NCBI GenBank assembly: GCA_041552135.1
Contig: JBFELL010000020.1
Coordinates: 1 to 25,355 of the forward strand
DNA length: 25,355 nucleotides
Source of the DNA: SZUA-186 sp041552135
GTDB taxonomy: Bacteria > Pseudomonadota > Gammaproteobacteria > UBA9214
Direction of reading: 5' to 3'
Shown here: positions 16,255 to 24,748 of the stretch, piece after piece
Numbering within the stretch: the stretch's first letter is position 1
Layout: each line of letters starts with the position of its first letter
The notes under the pieces: generated by a model
The model's database searches: none
What the model saw: the letters and a program-made list of their open reading frames with translations, nothing else
Told to the model about the DNA's origin: nothing
Made by a program: the position numbers and the translations under genes

Positions 16255-16407
16255 AATGGCACTTATTTAGGTGATGTCGTTCCCATTGACCTTCAATTGG
16301 CCACGGAAGCACACAGAAAAACACGGAATATTCATTAACAATGTCGATATCTTCCGTGTGATTCCGTGGCTATTTATCTGGATTAGTGCTTAAGTAAGTG
16401 CCATTGT
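16255..16407. repeat. MITE-like repeat, copy 2 of a tandem pair
   Basis: Same unit as copy 1, separated by 10 nt. The ends AATGGCACTTATTTAGG and (inverse complement) AATGGCACTTACTTAAG match at 14 of 17 positions as terminal inverted repeats. It contains no ORF, so mobilisation would need a transposase supplied elsewhere. Confidence 0.75.
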
Positions 16408-16435
16408 CCCTAGCCCGACCTACACGTAGCATTAG

Positions 16436-16497
16436 CTATTTTTGCGTCCCTTGCGGTGAGATTTTTTCTTTTCTCTGTGTCTCTGCGGTAATTTCTC
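16436..16497. repeat. Dispersed intergenic repeat (TTGCGTCCCTTGCGGTGAG type)
   Basis: Contains TTTGCGTCCCTTGCGGTGAG, a T-rich tract and TCTCTGTGTCTCTGCGG. The inverse complement shares CACAGAGAAAAGA with the repeat at 1046-1172. It abuts the pdxB start (16514) and must contain or displace the pdxB promoter. Confidence 0.55.
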
Positions 16498-16513
16498 AAC
16501 AGTACCCTCATCC

Positions 16514-17659
16514 ATGAAAATCGTCGCCGATGAAAACATCCCCTGTGTTGCCGAGGCCTTTGCCTCGCTGGGCGAGGTGGTGCTGCGGCCCGGTCGTGCC
16601 ATGGCGGCGGCTGACGTGCGCGATGCCGACATCCTGCTGGTGCGCTCGGTGACCCGGGTCGGGCCGCAACTGCTGGAAGGCTCACGCGTGCGGTTCGTCG
16701 GTTCGGCAACCATCGGCTTCGATCATGTTGATCGTGAATACCTGCGGGCACAGGGTATCGGCTTTGCCACTGCACCCGGCAGCAACGCCACCTCTGCCGC
16801 GGAGTACGTGGTCAGTGCACTGCTGGTGCTGGCCGAACGCCAGGGGTTCGAGCTGGCCGGCAGGCGTGCGGGGATTGTCGGTTGCGGAAACGTGGGCTCC
16901 CGGGTGCATGATCGGCTTGGGGTGCTGGGCATGCAGTGCCTGGTCAATGACCCGCCGCTGAAGGCACAGGGCGGTCACGATGACTACGTGGAACTGGATG
17001 ACGTGCTCGAGGCCGACGTCATCACTTTCCACGTGCCGTTCACGCGCAAGGGCAACTGGCCGACCTTCCATCTCGGCGACCGCGAATTCCTCGAGCGGCT
17101 GAAGCCGGGCACGGTGCTGATCAATACCGCACGCGGTGCGGTGGTGGACAACGCCGCCCTCGAGGCGTTGCTGGCCGTGCGTCGCGACCTGACGGTGGTG
17201 CTCGATGTCTGGGAGGGGGAGCCCGCCATCAGTGCGGCACTGCTGCAGAAGGTCGACATCGGCACGCCGCACATTGCCGGTTACAGCATCGACGGCAAGC
17301 TGCGCGGCACGGAGATGATTTACCGGGCGGCCTGCGAGCATTTTTCCCGCCCCGCCGACTGGCGGCCGGTCAATGCCCTCCCTGCCAGACAGGCCCTGGC
17401 GCTGGAAAACGTCCGCGACACCGGCGCCGCGCTGCGGCAGGCGGTCTGCTTTGCCTACGATGTCCGGGAGGATGATGCCCGGTTGCGGGAAATGACATCG
17501 CTGCCGGCCGATGCGCGTCCGCCGTACTTTGACCGGTTGCGCAAGGAATACCCGCTGCGGCGCGAGTTCTCGGAGACGGTGATCCGGCTGCCGGGGGGGA
17601 ACGACCAGCTGGAACGCGTACTGGTGTCACTGGGCTTCATGGTCGAAACTGGCGTTTGA
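16514..17659 (+). CDS. pdxB: 4-phosphoerythronate dehydrogenase
   Basis: Oxidises 4-phosphoerythronate in the DXP-dependent pyridoxal 5'-phosphate pathway. The 381-aa D-2-hydroxyacid dehydrogenase starts MKIVADENIPCVAEAFASLG, as PdxB does. It has the substrate segment ATIGFDHVD, the NAD-binding GIVGCGNVGSRV (about 120-131) with the adenosine-binding Asp at VNDPP, and catalytic residues Arg207 (INTARGAVVDN), Glu236 (LDVWEGEP) and His253 (GTPHIAGYSIDGKLRGT). The PdxB-specific C-terminal dimerisation domain is present (RKEYPLRREFSETVI). It stands alone and is preceded by the repeat cluster; no clear ribosome-binding site is seen. Confidence 0.95.
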   Translation: MKIVADENIPCVAEAFASLGEVVLRPGRAMAAADVRDADILLVRSVTRVGPQLLEGSRVRFVGSATIGFDHVDREYLRAQGIGFATAPGSNATSAAEYVVSALLVLAERQGFELAGRRAGIVGCGNVGSRVHDRLGVLGMQCLVNDPPLKAQGGHDDYVELDDVLEADVITFHVPFTRKGNWPTFHLGDREFLERLKPGTVLINTARGAVVDNAALEALLAVRRDLTVVLDVWEGEPAISAALLQKVDIGTPHIAGYSIDGKLRGTEMIYRAACEHFSRPADWRPVNALPARQALALENVRDTGAALRQAVCFAYDVREDDARLREMTSLPADARPPYFDRLRKEYPLRREFSETVIRLPGGNDQLERVLVSLGFMVETGV

Positions 17660-17695
17660 ACGTCGGATTACGGCCTTCGGCCCAATCCGACGTTC
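17658..17695. terminator. Bidirectional terminator hairpin between pdxB and moeB
   Basis: GAACGTCGGATT (17658-17669) and AATCCGACGTTC (17684-17695) form a perfect 12-bp stem, extended inside by GGCC-TTC-GGCC. The stop codons of both convergent genes lie at its two edges (TGA 17657-17659 and, on the minus strand, TGA 17696-17694). Confidence 0.75.
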
Positions 17696-18437
17696 AGATA
17701 CCGCATACCGGGCAATCCAGATCGCGTTTCAGACCAAGTGTGCGCCATTCGTGAGTGAGTCCGTCGAAGAGCACCAGCTTGCCGCACAGGCTGTCCCCCA
17801 GCGACAGCAGCACCTTGATGGCCTCGAGCGCCTGCAGGGAACCGATCACGCCGACCACGGGTGAGAGTACGCCGTTTTCGGAGCAGGTCTGGTCCTCGTT
17901 CTCGCCCTGGCGGTACAGGCAGGCGTAGCAGGGGCTCTCGGCGGTGCCGGGCAGAAACACGCTCAGCTGGCCTTCCATGCGTACCGCCGCGCCGGAGACC
18001 AGCGGGGTGCGGTGCCGGACACAGGCCGTGTTGACGGCAAAGCGGGTGTCGAAGTTATCACTGCAGTCAAGCACGATGTCGGCCTGCTGCACCTGCGCTG
18101 CCAGCGGTTCACCTGACAGTCGCGCCTCGATGGCCGTCACCTGCACGTCGGGGTTGATGGCCTCCAGGGTGTCCTGTGCCGACAGCGCCTTTGCCCTGCC
18201 CAGGTCGTTGCCGCTGTGCAGCAGCTGGCGCTGCAGGTTGGAGATCTCGACCGTGTCCGGGTCGGCGATGGCGATATGGCCGACCCCGGCGGCGGCAAGA
18301 TACATGGCCGCCGGTGAACCAAGGCCACCGGCGCCGATAATCAGCGCACGCGAGGCGAGCAGGGTTTCCTGGCCGGCGACATCGACCTGCGGCAGCATGA
18401 TCTGCCGGCTGTAGCGAAGCAGCTGCTTATCATCCAT
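17694..18437 (-). CDS. moeB: MoeB/ThiF-type adenylyltransferase (E1-like)
   Basis: Adenylates the C-terminal Gly-Gly of a ubiquitin-fold sulfur carrier (MoaD or ThiS) for molybdopterin or thiamine synthesis. The 247-aa protein begins LLRYSRQIMLPQVDVAGQE, has nucleotide-binding GAGGLGSPAAMYLAAAGVG (35-53), DPDTVEISNLQRQ and Asp128 in DCSDNFDTRF. Zinc-binding CxxC pairs are at 170-173 and 242-245; TCSENGVLSP holds the conserved crossover-loop Cys185. MoeB and ThiF are hard to separate by sequence. It lies downstream of hemA-prfA-prmC, where this gene is frequent in gammaproteobacteria, but is separated from prmC by the small HMA-like gene and repeats. Confidence 0.9.
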   Translation of the reverse strand: MDDKQLLRYSRQIMLPQVDVAGQETLLASRALIIGAGGLGSPAAMYLAAAGVGHIAIADPDTVEISNLQRQLLHSGNDLGRAKALSAQDTLEAINPDVQVTAIEARLSGEPLAAQVQQADIVLDCSDNFDTRFAVNTACVRHRTPLVSGAAVRMEGQLSVFLPGTAESPCYACLYRQGENEDQTCSENGVLSPVVGVIGSLQALEAIKVLLSLGDSLCGKLVLFDGLTHEWRTLGLKRDLDCPVCGI

Positions 18438-18551
18438 AAGGGTGTCCGGCCATTATCACTATCCGGCTGAAGGTGTGTCTGGATGTTTGTTGTAGGCGGT
18501 TATATATGACTGTCACGCCTGCTGTTGGTGCCCTGCCTTAATGCCGCCGTG

Positions 18552-18581
18552 GCCCTCTACCGACCGCGGAAGAGGGGATGC
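18552..18581. repeat. GCCCTCT ... AGAGGGGATGC hairpin repeat
   Basis: GCCCTCT and AGAGGG pair around a 12-nt loop, followed by GATGC. The same arms and tail occur in the ptsP terminator at 11421-11450, suggesting a small dispersed hairpin family. Confidence 0.35.
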
Positions 18582-18673
18582 TTTGCCTGATACCACAGGT
18601 CCATTCATGCCCTGTGTTTTTCCCCGGCTGATACGTCGCCTGCCCGGTTTTCCTCACCGCAGAATACCGCGAC

Positions 18674-19066
18674 TTACAGGTAGCGCTTCTGGTATTCCGG
18701 CCGTGGGTCGCGGCAGCCGTGCGGGCGGGTCAGGTAGCGGGTAATGAAGGCGTCGCGCGTGCAGGCTGCCTGGTCATGGCAACCATCGGTGCACTCGATG
18801 TCCTCGACGTAATAGCACAGGGCGCGCATCATGCGACACATCAGGCTGGTGTCGACCTCGTAGTCAAACTCCACCAGCAGGGCCTCGATGATCTGCAGGG
18901 TGATCTGGCGGACGTTGTACTGGACGGCGATGCGACCCATGCGCTCGATGCGTACCCCGGTGACGCCGCGGATATCGCGCATGAGGTCAGCCGCTGCCTC
19001 AACCCGTGCCGGGTCCGTGTCCGCACGTCGCAGTCGTATCGTTCTGCGTTTGAGTTTTTCATCCAC
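18674..19066 (-). CDS. Hypothetical HMA-like protein with Cys-rich tail
   Basis: Not recognised as a named family. From GTG 19066 it has 130 aa (TTG 19072 would add two). The first ~70 residues (RTIRLRRADTDPARVEAAAD ... RGVTGVRIERMGRIAVQYN ... TLQIIEALLVEFDYEVD) predict a beta-alpha-beta-beta-alpha-beta order like heavy-metal-associated domains, but without the usual metal-binding CxxC in the first loop. The second part carries six Cys (MCRMM, LCYY, ECTDGCHDQAAC, PHGC), which could bind a metal or form disulfides. There is no signal peptide in the chosen form. Genes on both sides are housekeeping, so context does not give a function. Confidence 0.65.
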   Translation of the reverse strand: MDEKLKRRTIRLRRADTDPARVEAAADLMRDIRGVTGVRIERMGRIAVQYNVRQITLQIIEALLVEFDYEVDTSLMCRMMRALCYYVEDIECTDGCHDQAACTRDAFITRYLTRPHGCRDPRPEYQKRYL

Positions 19067-19154
19067 GTTCAAAGTATAGCGGCCCGGAACTGGTAGTGAC
19101 AGGCCGCAAATTGGGGCGGCACAGATCATGGAGCGTTTCTATCAAGGTCTTGCT

Positions 19155-19264
19155 GGCCACGGAAGTACACGGAAAAACACGGAATGTTTACTGAAAAGGC
19201 CCGCGTTTTGCGTGTGCTTCCGTGGCTGTATTTTCCCGGGATACAGCTCAGGCAAGTGCCATTG
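19155..19264. repeat. Diverged third copy of the MITE-like repeat
   Basis: CCACGGAAGTACACGGAAAAACACGGAAT, here split by position 19157-19185, matches the inner arm of the 16.1-kb repeats. The right end GCGTGTGCTTCCGTGGCTGT ... CAAGTGCCATT matches theirs too. The left end is not clearly conserved; a faint match may extend to about 19112. Orientation is the same as in copies 1 and 2. Confidence 0.6.
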
Positions 19265-19281
19265 GGGGTCTGTCCCGGTGT

Positions 19282-20130
19282 TCAGGCGGGGCGCCTGCCC
19301 AGGGCGACGCGGCTGAGCCCGGCGGCATCGCGGTGGTCGCAGACCTCGTCATAGCCGAGGGACTGCAGCAGGCGGGCGGTGCCCTCGCCCTGGTCGTAGC
19401 CATGCTCGATCAGCAGCCAGCCGCCGGGCCGCAGGTGCGCGAAGGCGCAGGACGCAATCTGTGCCAGTGCGTCCATGCCGTACCCGCCGGCGACCAGGGC
19501 GCTGCGCGGTTCGAAGCGCACGTCACCGCTGGTCAGGTGCGGGTCGTCTGCGTCGATGTAGGGCGGGTTGCTGAGGATGAAGTCGAACGGTGTCGCGGGC
19601 AGGGGGTCGCACCAGTGCCCGGCGAGGAACTGCACGTTGCGAATGCCGAGCCGTTCGGCATTCGCTTGCGCCACTGCCAGTGTCGCGGCCGAGGTGTCGG
19701 TGGCGGTGATCTCGCAGCGCGCGCACTCGCTGGCAATGGCCAGTGCGATGGCGCCGCTGCCGGTACCAAGATCCGCGACCCGGCAGGCTGTGCCGCTCGC
19801 CATCCTGGCCAGGGCGAGTTCGACCAGGGTCTCGGTTTCGGGGCGGGGGATCAGGGTGTCGGGTGTCACCGTCAGCGGCAGTGACCAGAATTCACGCACC
19901 CCGGTGAGATGCGCCACCGGTTCACCGGCTGCGCGCCGGGTTATCCAGTCGGTGTACTGCGACAGTGCCGTGTCCTCGACGATATGCTCCGGCCAGGCGT
20001 GCAGATAACTGCGCGGCTTGCCGAGACAGGCGGCCAGCAGCACCTCGGCATCCAGGCGCGCGGAGTCGCCGGGCAACAGCTCGACGGCCTGCGTCAGCAG
20101 TTCGCGGATCGATGGCTTGGAGCCGGCCAT
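19282..20130 (-). CDS. prmC: Peptide chain release factor N5-glutamine methyltransferase
   Basis: SAM-dependent methylase that modifies the Gln of the GGQ motif in RF1 and RF2, needed for efficient termination. The 282-aa protein has the PrmC N-terminal helical domain (RLDAEVLLAACLGKPRSYLH), the linker GVREFWSLPLTVTPDTLIPR, the SAM-binding motif VADLGTGSGAIALAI (118-132) and the catalytic NPPYI (188-192). It closes with GGWLLIEHGYDQGE. ATG 20130 has no clear Shine-Dalgarno sequence. Its substrate gene prfA lies just upstream, but a MITE-like element now separates them by 314 nt, so prmC may rely on readthrough or a promoter in the element. Confidence 0.95.
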   Translation of the reverse strand: MAGSKPSIRELLTQAVELLPGDSARLDAEVLLAACLGKPRSYLHAWPEHIVEDTALSQYTDWITRRAAGEPVAHLTGVREFWSLPLTVTPDTLIPRPETETLVELALARMASGTACRVADLGTGSGAIALAIASECARCEITATDTSAATLAVAQANAERLGIRNVQFLAGHWCDPLPATPFDFILSNPPYIDADDPHLTSGDVRFEPRSALVAGGYGMDALAQIASCAFAHLRPGGWLLIEHGYDQGEGTARLLQSLGYDEVCDHRDAAGLSRVALGRRPA

Positions 20131-20140
20131 GGCGGCGGTT

Positions 20141-20444
20141 TAACCCGCATTTCTCACGGGGATGCGACCGCCGGCGGGCGGGATATCGCCTCGACTGACA
20201 CCGCGGGTCATCGCTTCACCGGGGGGCAGATCCGGGCCGCTGCGCGGCGGTGCCCCTCTTCCGCTCAGCGAAGCGATATAGCCGTCGCTACCCGTTGAGT
20301 GAAGAACAGGTCCAGGCGCAGGTGAACAACCCAGGGCCGGGATAGGCATTAGCAGGTAACGCGTTGTTTTTGCCAGTGCTCTCACGATCTCAATTAAAAA
20401 TCACCCGATACGATGTTTCAATGCCGCCCCGGCAGTAATGCGGG

Positions 20445-20447
<3 letters not shown>
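20141..20447. mobile_element. MITE-like element with 21-bp imperfect terminal inverted repeats
   Basis: The left end reads TAACCCGCATTTCTCACGGG, and the right end reads TAACCCGCATTACTGCCGGG on the other strand (18 of 21 bases match, first 11 perfect). The interior, about 265 nt, has no convincing gene; a minus-strand ORF (20140-20385) is unlike any protein I know. If the boundary is taken inside the TA, a TA target duplication is possible. The right end contains the prfA stop codon. This element accounts for the whole prfA-prmC gap. Confidence 0.6.
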
Positions 20448-21536
<1,089 letters not shown>

Positions 21537-21546
21537 GGTGTGCGGC

Positions 21547-22806
21547 CTACTTGCCCGTCTTCAGGCTGAACAGGGTGCGCACGGTTTCCAGCAGGCCGGT
21601 ACTGCCGTGGTCGGCGGCCTCGCGCAGGTTGACGCTGGGTGCGTGCGCAAGCTTGTTGACGAGGTTACGCGTCAGTGTCTCCATGACGGCATCCGCACTG
21701 TCGCCATTGGCCAGTCGGTGACGCGCCTTTTCCAGTTCGATCTCGCCGAGCGTCACGGCATGCGCCCGGTAGGCGCGTATGGCCGGTACGGCATCGAGCG
21801 AGCGCAGCCAGGACATGAAGTGCTCCACCTGCACATCGATAATGTCCTCGGCCTGCTCGGCGGCCTCCTGGCGCGATTTCAGGTTTTCCTCGATGACCTC
21901 CTGCAGGTCGTCCACTGTGTAGAAGTAGACGTCGTTCAGTCTGGCGACGACCGGGTCGATGTCACCGGGCACGGCGATGTCCACCATGAACATCGGCCGG
22001 TGCTTGCGCCCCCGCAGTGCGGTCCTGACGCTGGCCTCGTCGAGGATGATGTCGGGGCTGCCGGTGGAGGCGATGACGATGTCGGCCTCGGCAAGGTGAG
22101 AGTCGATCTGCTCGAGCGCAATGCCGTAGCCGCTGAACTGTGCGGCGAGGTCAACGGCACGTTCCACGGTGCGGTTGGCGATGATGATCTGGCCGATGCC
22201 GTGCTCATGCAGGTGGCGCGCCGTGAGTTCGATCGTCTCGCCGGCGCCGATCAGCAGTGCGGTGTGCCTGCCGAGGTCACCGAAGATCTGCCGGGCGAGA
22301 CTGACCGCAGCAAAGGCGACCGATACCGGGCTGGCGCCGATGGCGGTATCGGTTCGGATCTGCTTGGCGACCCGGAAGGTATGCTGGAACAGTCGGTTCA
22401 CCAGGGTGTCCAGGGTGCCGGCGTCGCTGGCCTGCTGGTAGCTGGATTTCATCTGGCCGAGTATCTGGGGTTCCCCGAGGATGAGTGAGTCCAGGCCGGA
22501 CGCCACACGCAGCATGTGTCGCACGGCCTCTTCATCGAGGTAGGTGTAGAGGTGCGGCTCCAGCGCCTCGCGCTGCAGGCCGTGAAACCGGCACAGCCAG
22601 TCCGGCAGGATGTCATCGGCTGATCCGGTGCGCGAGCAGTAGAGTTCCGTCCGGTTGCAGGTCGACAGAATGGCGGCTTCCTCGACGCCCTCCAGGGCGA
22701 CGAGTTCATCCAGTGCGCGCGACTGTTGCTCGGGCGGGAATACCACCTGACCGCGGATTTCCACGGGAGCCGTGCGATGATTGATGCCGAGGACCGTCAG
22801 ATACAT
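21547..22806 (-). CDS. hemA: Glutamyl-tRNA reductase
   Basis: Reduces Glu-tRNA to glutamate-1-semialdehyde, the first committed step of C5-pathway tetrapyrrole synthesis. The 419-aa protein starts MYLTVLGINHRTAPVEIRGQ and has the catalytic Cys50 in ILSTCNRTELYC. LDSLILGEPQILGQMKSSYQ, RIFQHTFRVAKQIRT-like helix and the NADPH-binding LIGAGETIELTARHL follow, then VDIAVPGDIDPVV and a C-terminal dimerisation helix region. It leads the hemA-prfA unit and diverges from the TPR/lolB genes. The same pathway feeds corrinoid and haem synthesis, but no other tetrapyrrole gene is here. Confidence 0.97.
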   Translation of the reverse strand: MYLTVLGINHRTAPVEIRGQVVFPPEQQSRALDELVALEGVEEAAILSTCNRTELYCSRTGSADDILPDWLCRFHGLQREALEPHLYTYLDEEAVRHMLRVASGLDSLILGEPQILGQMKSSYQQASDAGTLDTLVNRLFQHTFRVAKQIRTDTAIGASPVSVAFAAVSLARQIFGDLGRHTALLIGAGETIELTARHLHEHGIGQIIIANRTVERAVDLAAQFSGYGIALEQIDSHLAEADIVIASTGSPDIILDEASVRTALRGRKHRPMFMVDIAVPGDIDPVVARLNDVYFYTVDDLQEVIEENLKSRQEAAEQAEDIIDVQVEHFMSWLRSLDAVPAIRAYRAHAVTLGEIELEKARHRLANGDSADAVMETLTRNLVNKLAHAPSVNLREAADHGSTGLLETVRTLFSLKTGK

Positions 22807-22860
22807 GTCATATTACAGGGAATGCCGGGCGCAATCGTAAAATTCTGCATGGAGGTAGAC

Positions 22861-22965
22861 ATGAATACAAGCGGCGCCACGGGCTGGTGGTCAGTGGCAG
22901 GACTATACAGCATCTCCCTGATTACAGTGCCAATATTCTCATGTAATTCATGGCCAAGCTGTTAG
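22861..22965 (+). CDS. Possible 34-aa small protein or leader peptide
   Basis: ATG 22861 is preceded by a strong GGAGGT ribosome-binding site 4 nt upstream. The ORF encodes MNTSGATGWWSVAGLYSISL followed by a short hydrophobic stretch ending NSWPSC and a TAG at 22963-22965, 10 nt before the TPR gene ATG. It could be a small membrane peptide or a leader coupled to the TPR gene; it may also be chance. A TAGAAT -10-like hexamer overlaps its stop. Confidence 0.3.
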   Translation: MNTSGATGWWSVAGLYSISLITVPIFSCNSWPSC

Positions 22966-22975
22966 AATATGGATC

Positions 22976-24748
22976 ATGCCCAGCGTCGGTTTACCTATAC
23001 CCGGCCCGCTGCTCAAGGCGGGTCTTTCCATATGGCTTATCTGTAACCTGTTCGCCTGCGCGATTTCCGGTGAAGTCGGCAGTGTGAGCCCGGACAGGGG
23101 CGAGGCGCCGGCCGCGGTGCCTGCGGCTCCCGAGGCAGAGGCGCAAGCCCCGGCTGTGGTAACCGAGCCACTGAGCCGGCAGATGCTGTTCGACGTGCTG
23201 CTGGCCGAGATTGCCGGTCAGCGGGGGCGGCTGGACGTCTCGGTGCCCCATTACCTGCAGGCGGCGCTGGAGTCGCGCGACCCGCGGGTTGCCGAGCGCG
23301 CCATCCAGATTGCCTCCTTTGCCAAGAATTATCCCGCCGCGCTGCGGGCGGCGCGCCACTGGGTCACGCTCGAGGAAGACAACCTCGATGCGCGCAAGAT
23401 CGTGGCCGCGCTGGCGCTGCAGACCGGTGATATCGACGAGGTGGTCAACCAGCTCGACTACATCGTTGCCCACTCGGAGACGCAGCAGCAGGGCTTCGCT
23501 GTGGCGACTGCCATCCTCTCGCGCCACGGCGAAGGCCAGCAGGTGGTGCAGGCAATGGAGACGCTGGCGGAGCGCTACCCGGACAGTGCCGATGCCCAGC
23601 TGGCCGTCGGCAGGCTGGCCGCGGTCAAGGGCCAGCTGGAGCGCGCCATGACGGCGACAGACGCGGCCCTGGCACTGCAGCCCGGCATGCAGCGCGCGCA
23701 GATCCTCAAGGCGCAGATACTGATCCGCCAGGAGCGCAAGGCCGAGGCGCTGCAGGTGCTCGGGCAGGCGGTGGAGAGTTCGCCGGAACATGCCGAACTT
23801 CGTTTTGCCTACGGCCGGCTGCTGCTCGACGCCGGCGACCTCGAGGGAGCCAAGGAACAGTTCCGCAGCGTGGTCGAGCTGGCCCCGGACAATTCCGATG
23901 CGCTGTTCTCTCTGGCCCTGCTGGAACTCGAGACCGGCGAACTCAAGGCGGCGGAAAAGCACCTGCTGCAGATGCTGGAGACCGGTGAGAAACAGCAGAG
24001 CGTTTATTACTATCTCGGCTATACGATGCACCAGCTCGGCAAGGACGAGGATGCCGTGGAATGGTATGGCAAGGTGACCTCGGGCGAGTACTGGACGAAG
24101 TCACAGCTGCGCATGTCCAAGATTCTGGTACAGCAGGGCCGCCTCGAGGAGGTCCGGGAAAGCATGCAGCGCCTGCGCCGCAACGACCCGGATAATGCCG
24201 TCGAAATCTACCTCATCGAGGGGCAGATACTGTCTGACCTGACACTTTACAGCGAGGCCTGGCAGCTGTACGACCAGGCGCTGGCCATACACCCGGACAA
24301 TGAAGACCTGCTGTACAGCCGTGCGCTGACGGCGGAGAAAAACGACCGTCTCGACCTCGCAGAGCAGGACATGCGCCGCATCCTCGAAATCGACCCGGAA
24401 AACGTCAGGGCACTGAACGCTCTGGGTTATACGCTGGCGGACCGGACCGACCGCTACGAGGAGGCGTTCGAATTTATTCAGCGGGCCTATGCCCGCAAGC
24501 CGGACGACCCGGCCATCATCGACAGCATGGGCTGGGTGAATTACCGGCTGGGCAATCTGGAAGAGGCCAGGGCTTACCTGCAGCAGGCCTGGGAAATGAC
24601 CCGCGATGGCGAGATCGGCGCCCACCTCGGCGAGGTCATGTGGATGCAGGGTGACCGGGATGAGGCACGTCGCATCTGGAATGAATCACAGGAAAGCGCC
24701 CCCGACAACCCGGTGCTGCAGAAAGTACTCGATCGTTTTATGCCGTGA
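22976..24748 (+). CDS. Tetratricopeptide-repeat lipoprotein
   Basis: A 590-aa exported protein with a lipobox-like LFAC (Cys28) after a hydrophobic segment, a low-complexity Ala/Pro/Glu linker, then TPR helix pairs over nearly the whole remainder. Repeat examples are ALQPGMQRAQILKAQILIRQ, ELRFAYGRLLLDAGDLEGAK, DNSDALFSLALLELETGELK and NVRALNALGYTLADRTDRYE. The last unit, IIDSMGWVNYRLGNLEEARA, has the pattern seen in the TPR protein encoded before lolB in Pseudomonas and relatives. It is presumably a periplasmic scaffold for envelope proteins. Its stop overlaps the lolB start, so the two are coupled. Confidence 0.88.
   Translation: MPSVGLPIPGPLLKAGLSIWLICNLFACAISGEVGSVSPDRGEAPAAVPAAPEAEAQAPAVVTEPLSRQMLFDVLLAEIAGQRGRLDVSVPHYLQAALESRDPRVAERAIQIASFAKNYPAALRAARHWVTLEEDNLDARKIVAALALQTGDIDEVVNQLDYIVAHSETQQQGFAVATAILSRHGEGQQVVQAMETLAERYPDSADAQLAVGRLAAVKGQLERAMTATDAALALQPGMQRAQILKAQILIRQERKAEALQVLGQAVESSPEHAELRFAYGRLLLDAGDLEGAKEQFRSVVELAPDNSDALFSLALLELETGELKAAEKHLLQMLETGEKQQSVYYYLGYTMHQLGKDEDAVEWYGKVTSGEYWTKSQLRMSKILVQQGRLEEVRESMQRLRRNDPDNAVEIYLIEGQILSDLTLYSEAWQLYDQALAIHPDNEDLLYSRALTAEKNDRLDLAEQDMRRILEIDPENVRALNALGYTLADRTDRYEEAFEFIQRAYARKPDDPAIIDSMGWVNYRLGNLEEARAYLQQAWEMTRDGEIGAHLGEVMWMQGDRDEARRIWNESQESAPDNPVLQKVLDRFMP

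Noticed and set aside
16091..16407. Tandem repeats considered as a CRISPR array
   Set aside because: Two ~154-bp units with inverted-repeat ends and no short repeat/spacer pattern; no cas genes nearby.
20140..20385. An 81-aa minus-strand ORF in the prfA-prmC spacer
   Set aside because: It lies within the MITE-like element, has Pro/Gly/Arg-rich low-complexity sequence and resembles no protein I know.
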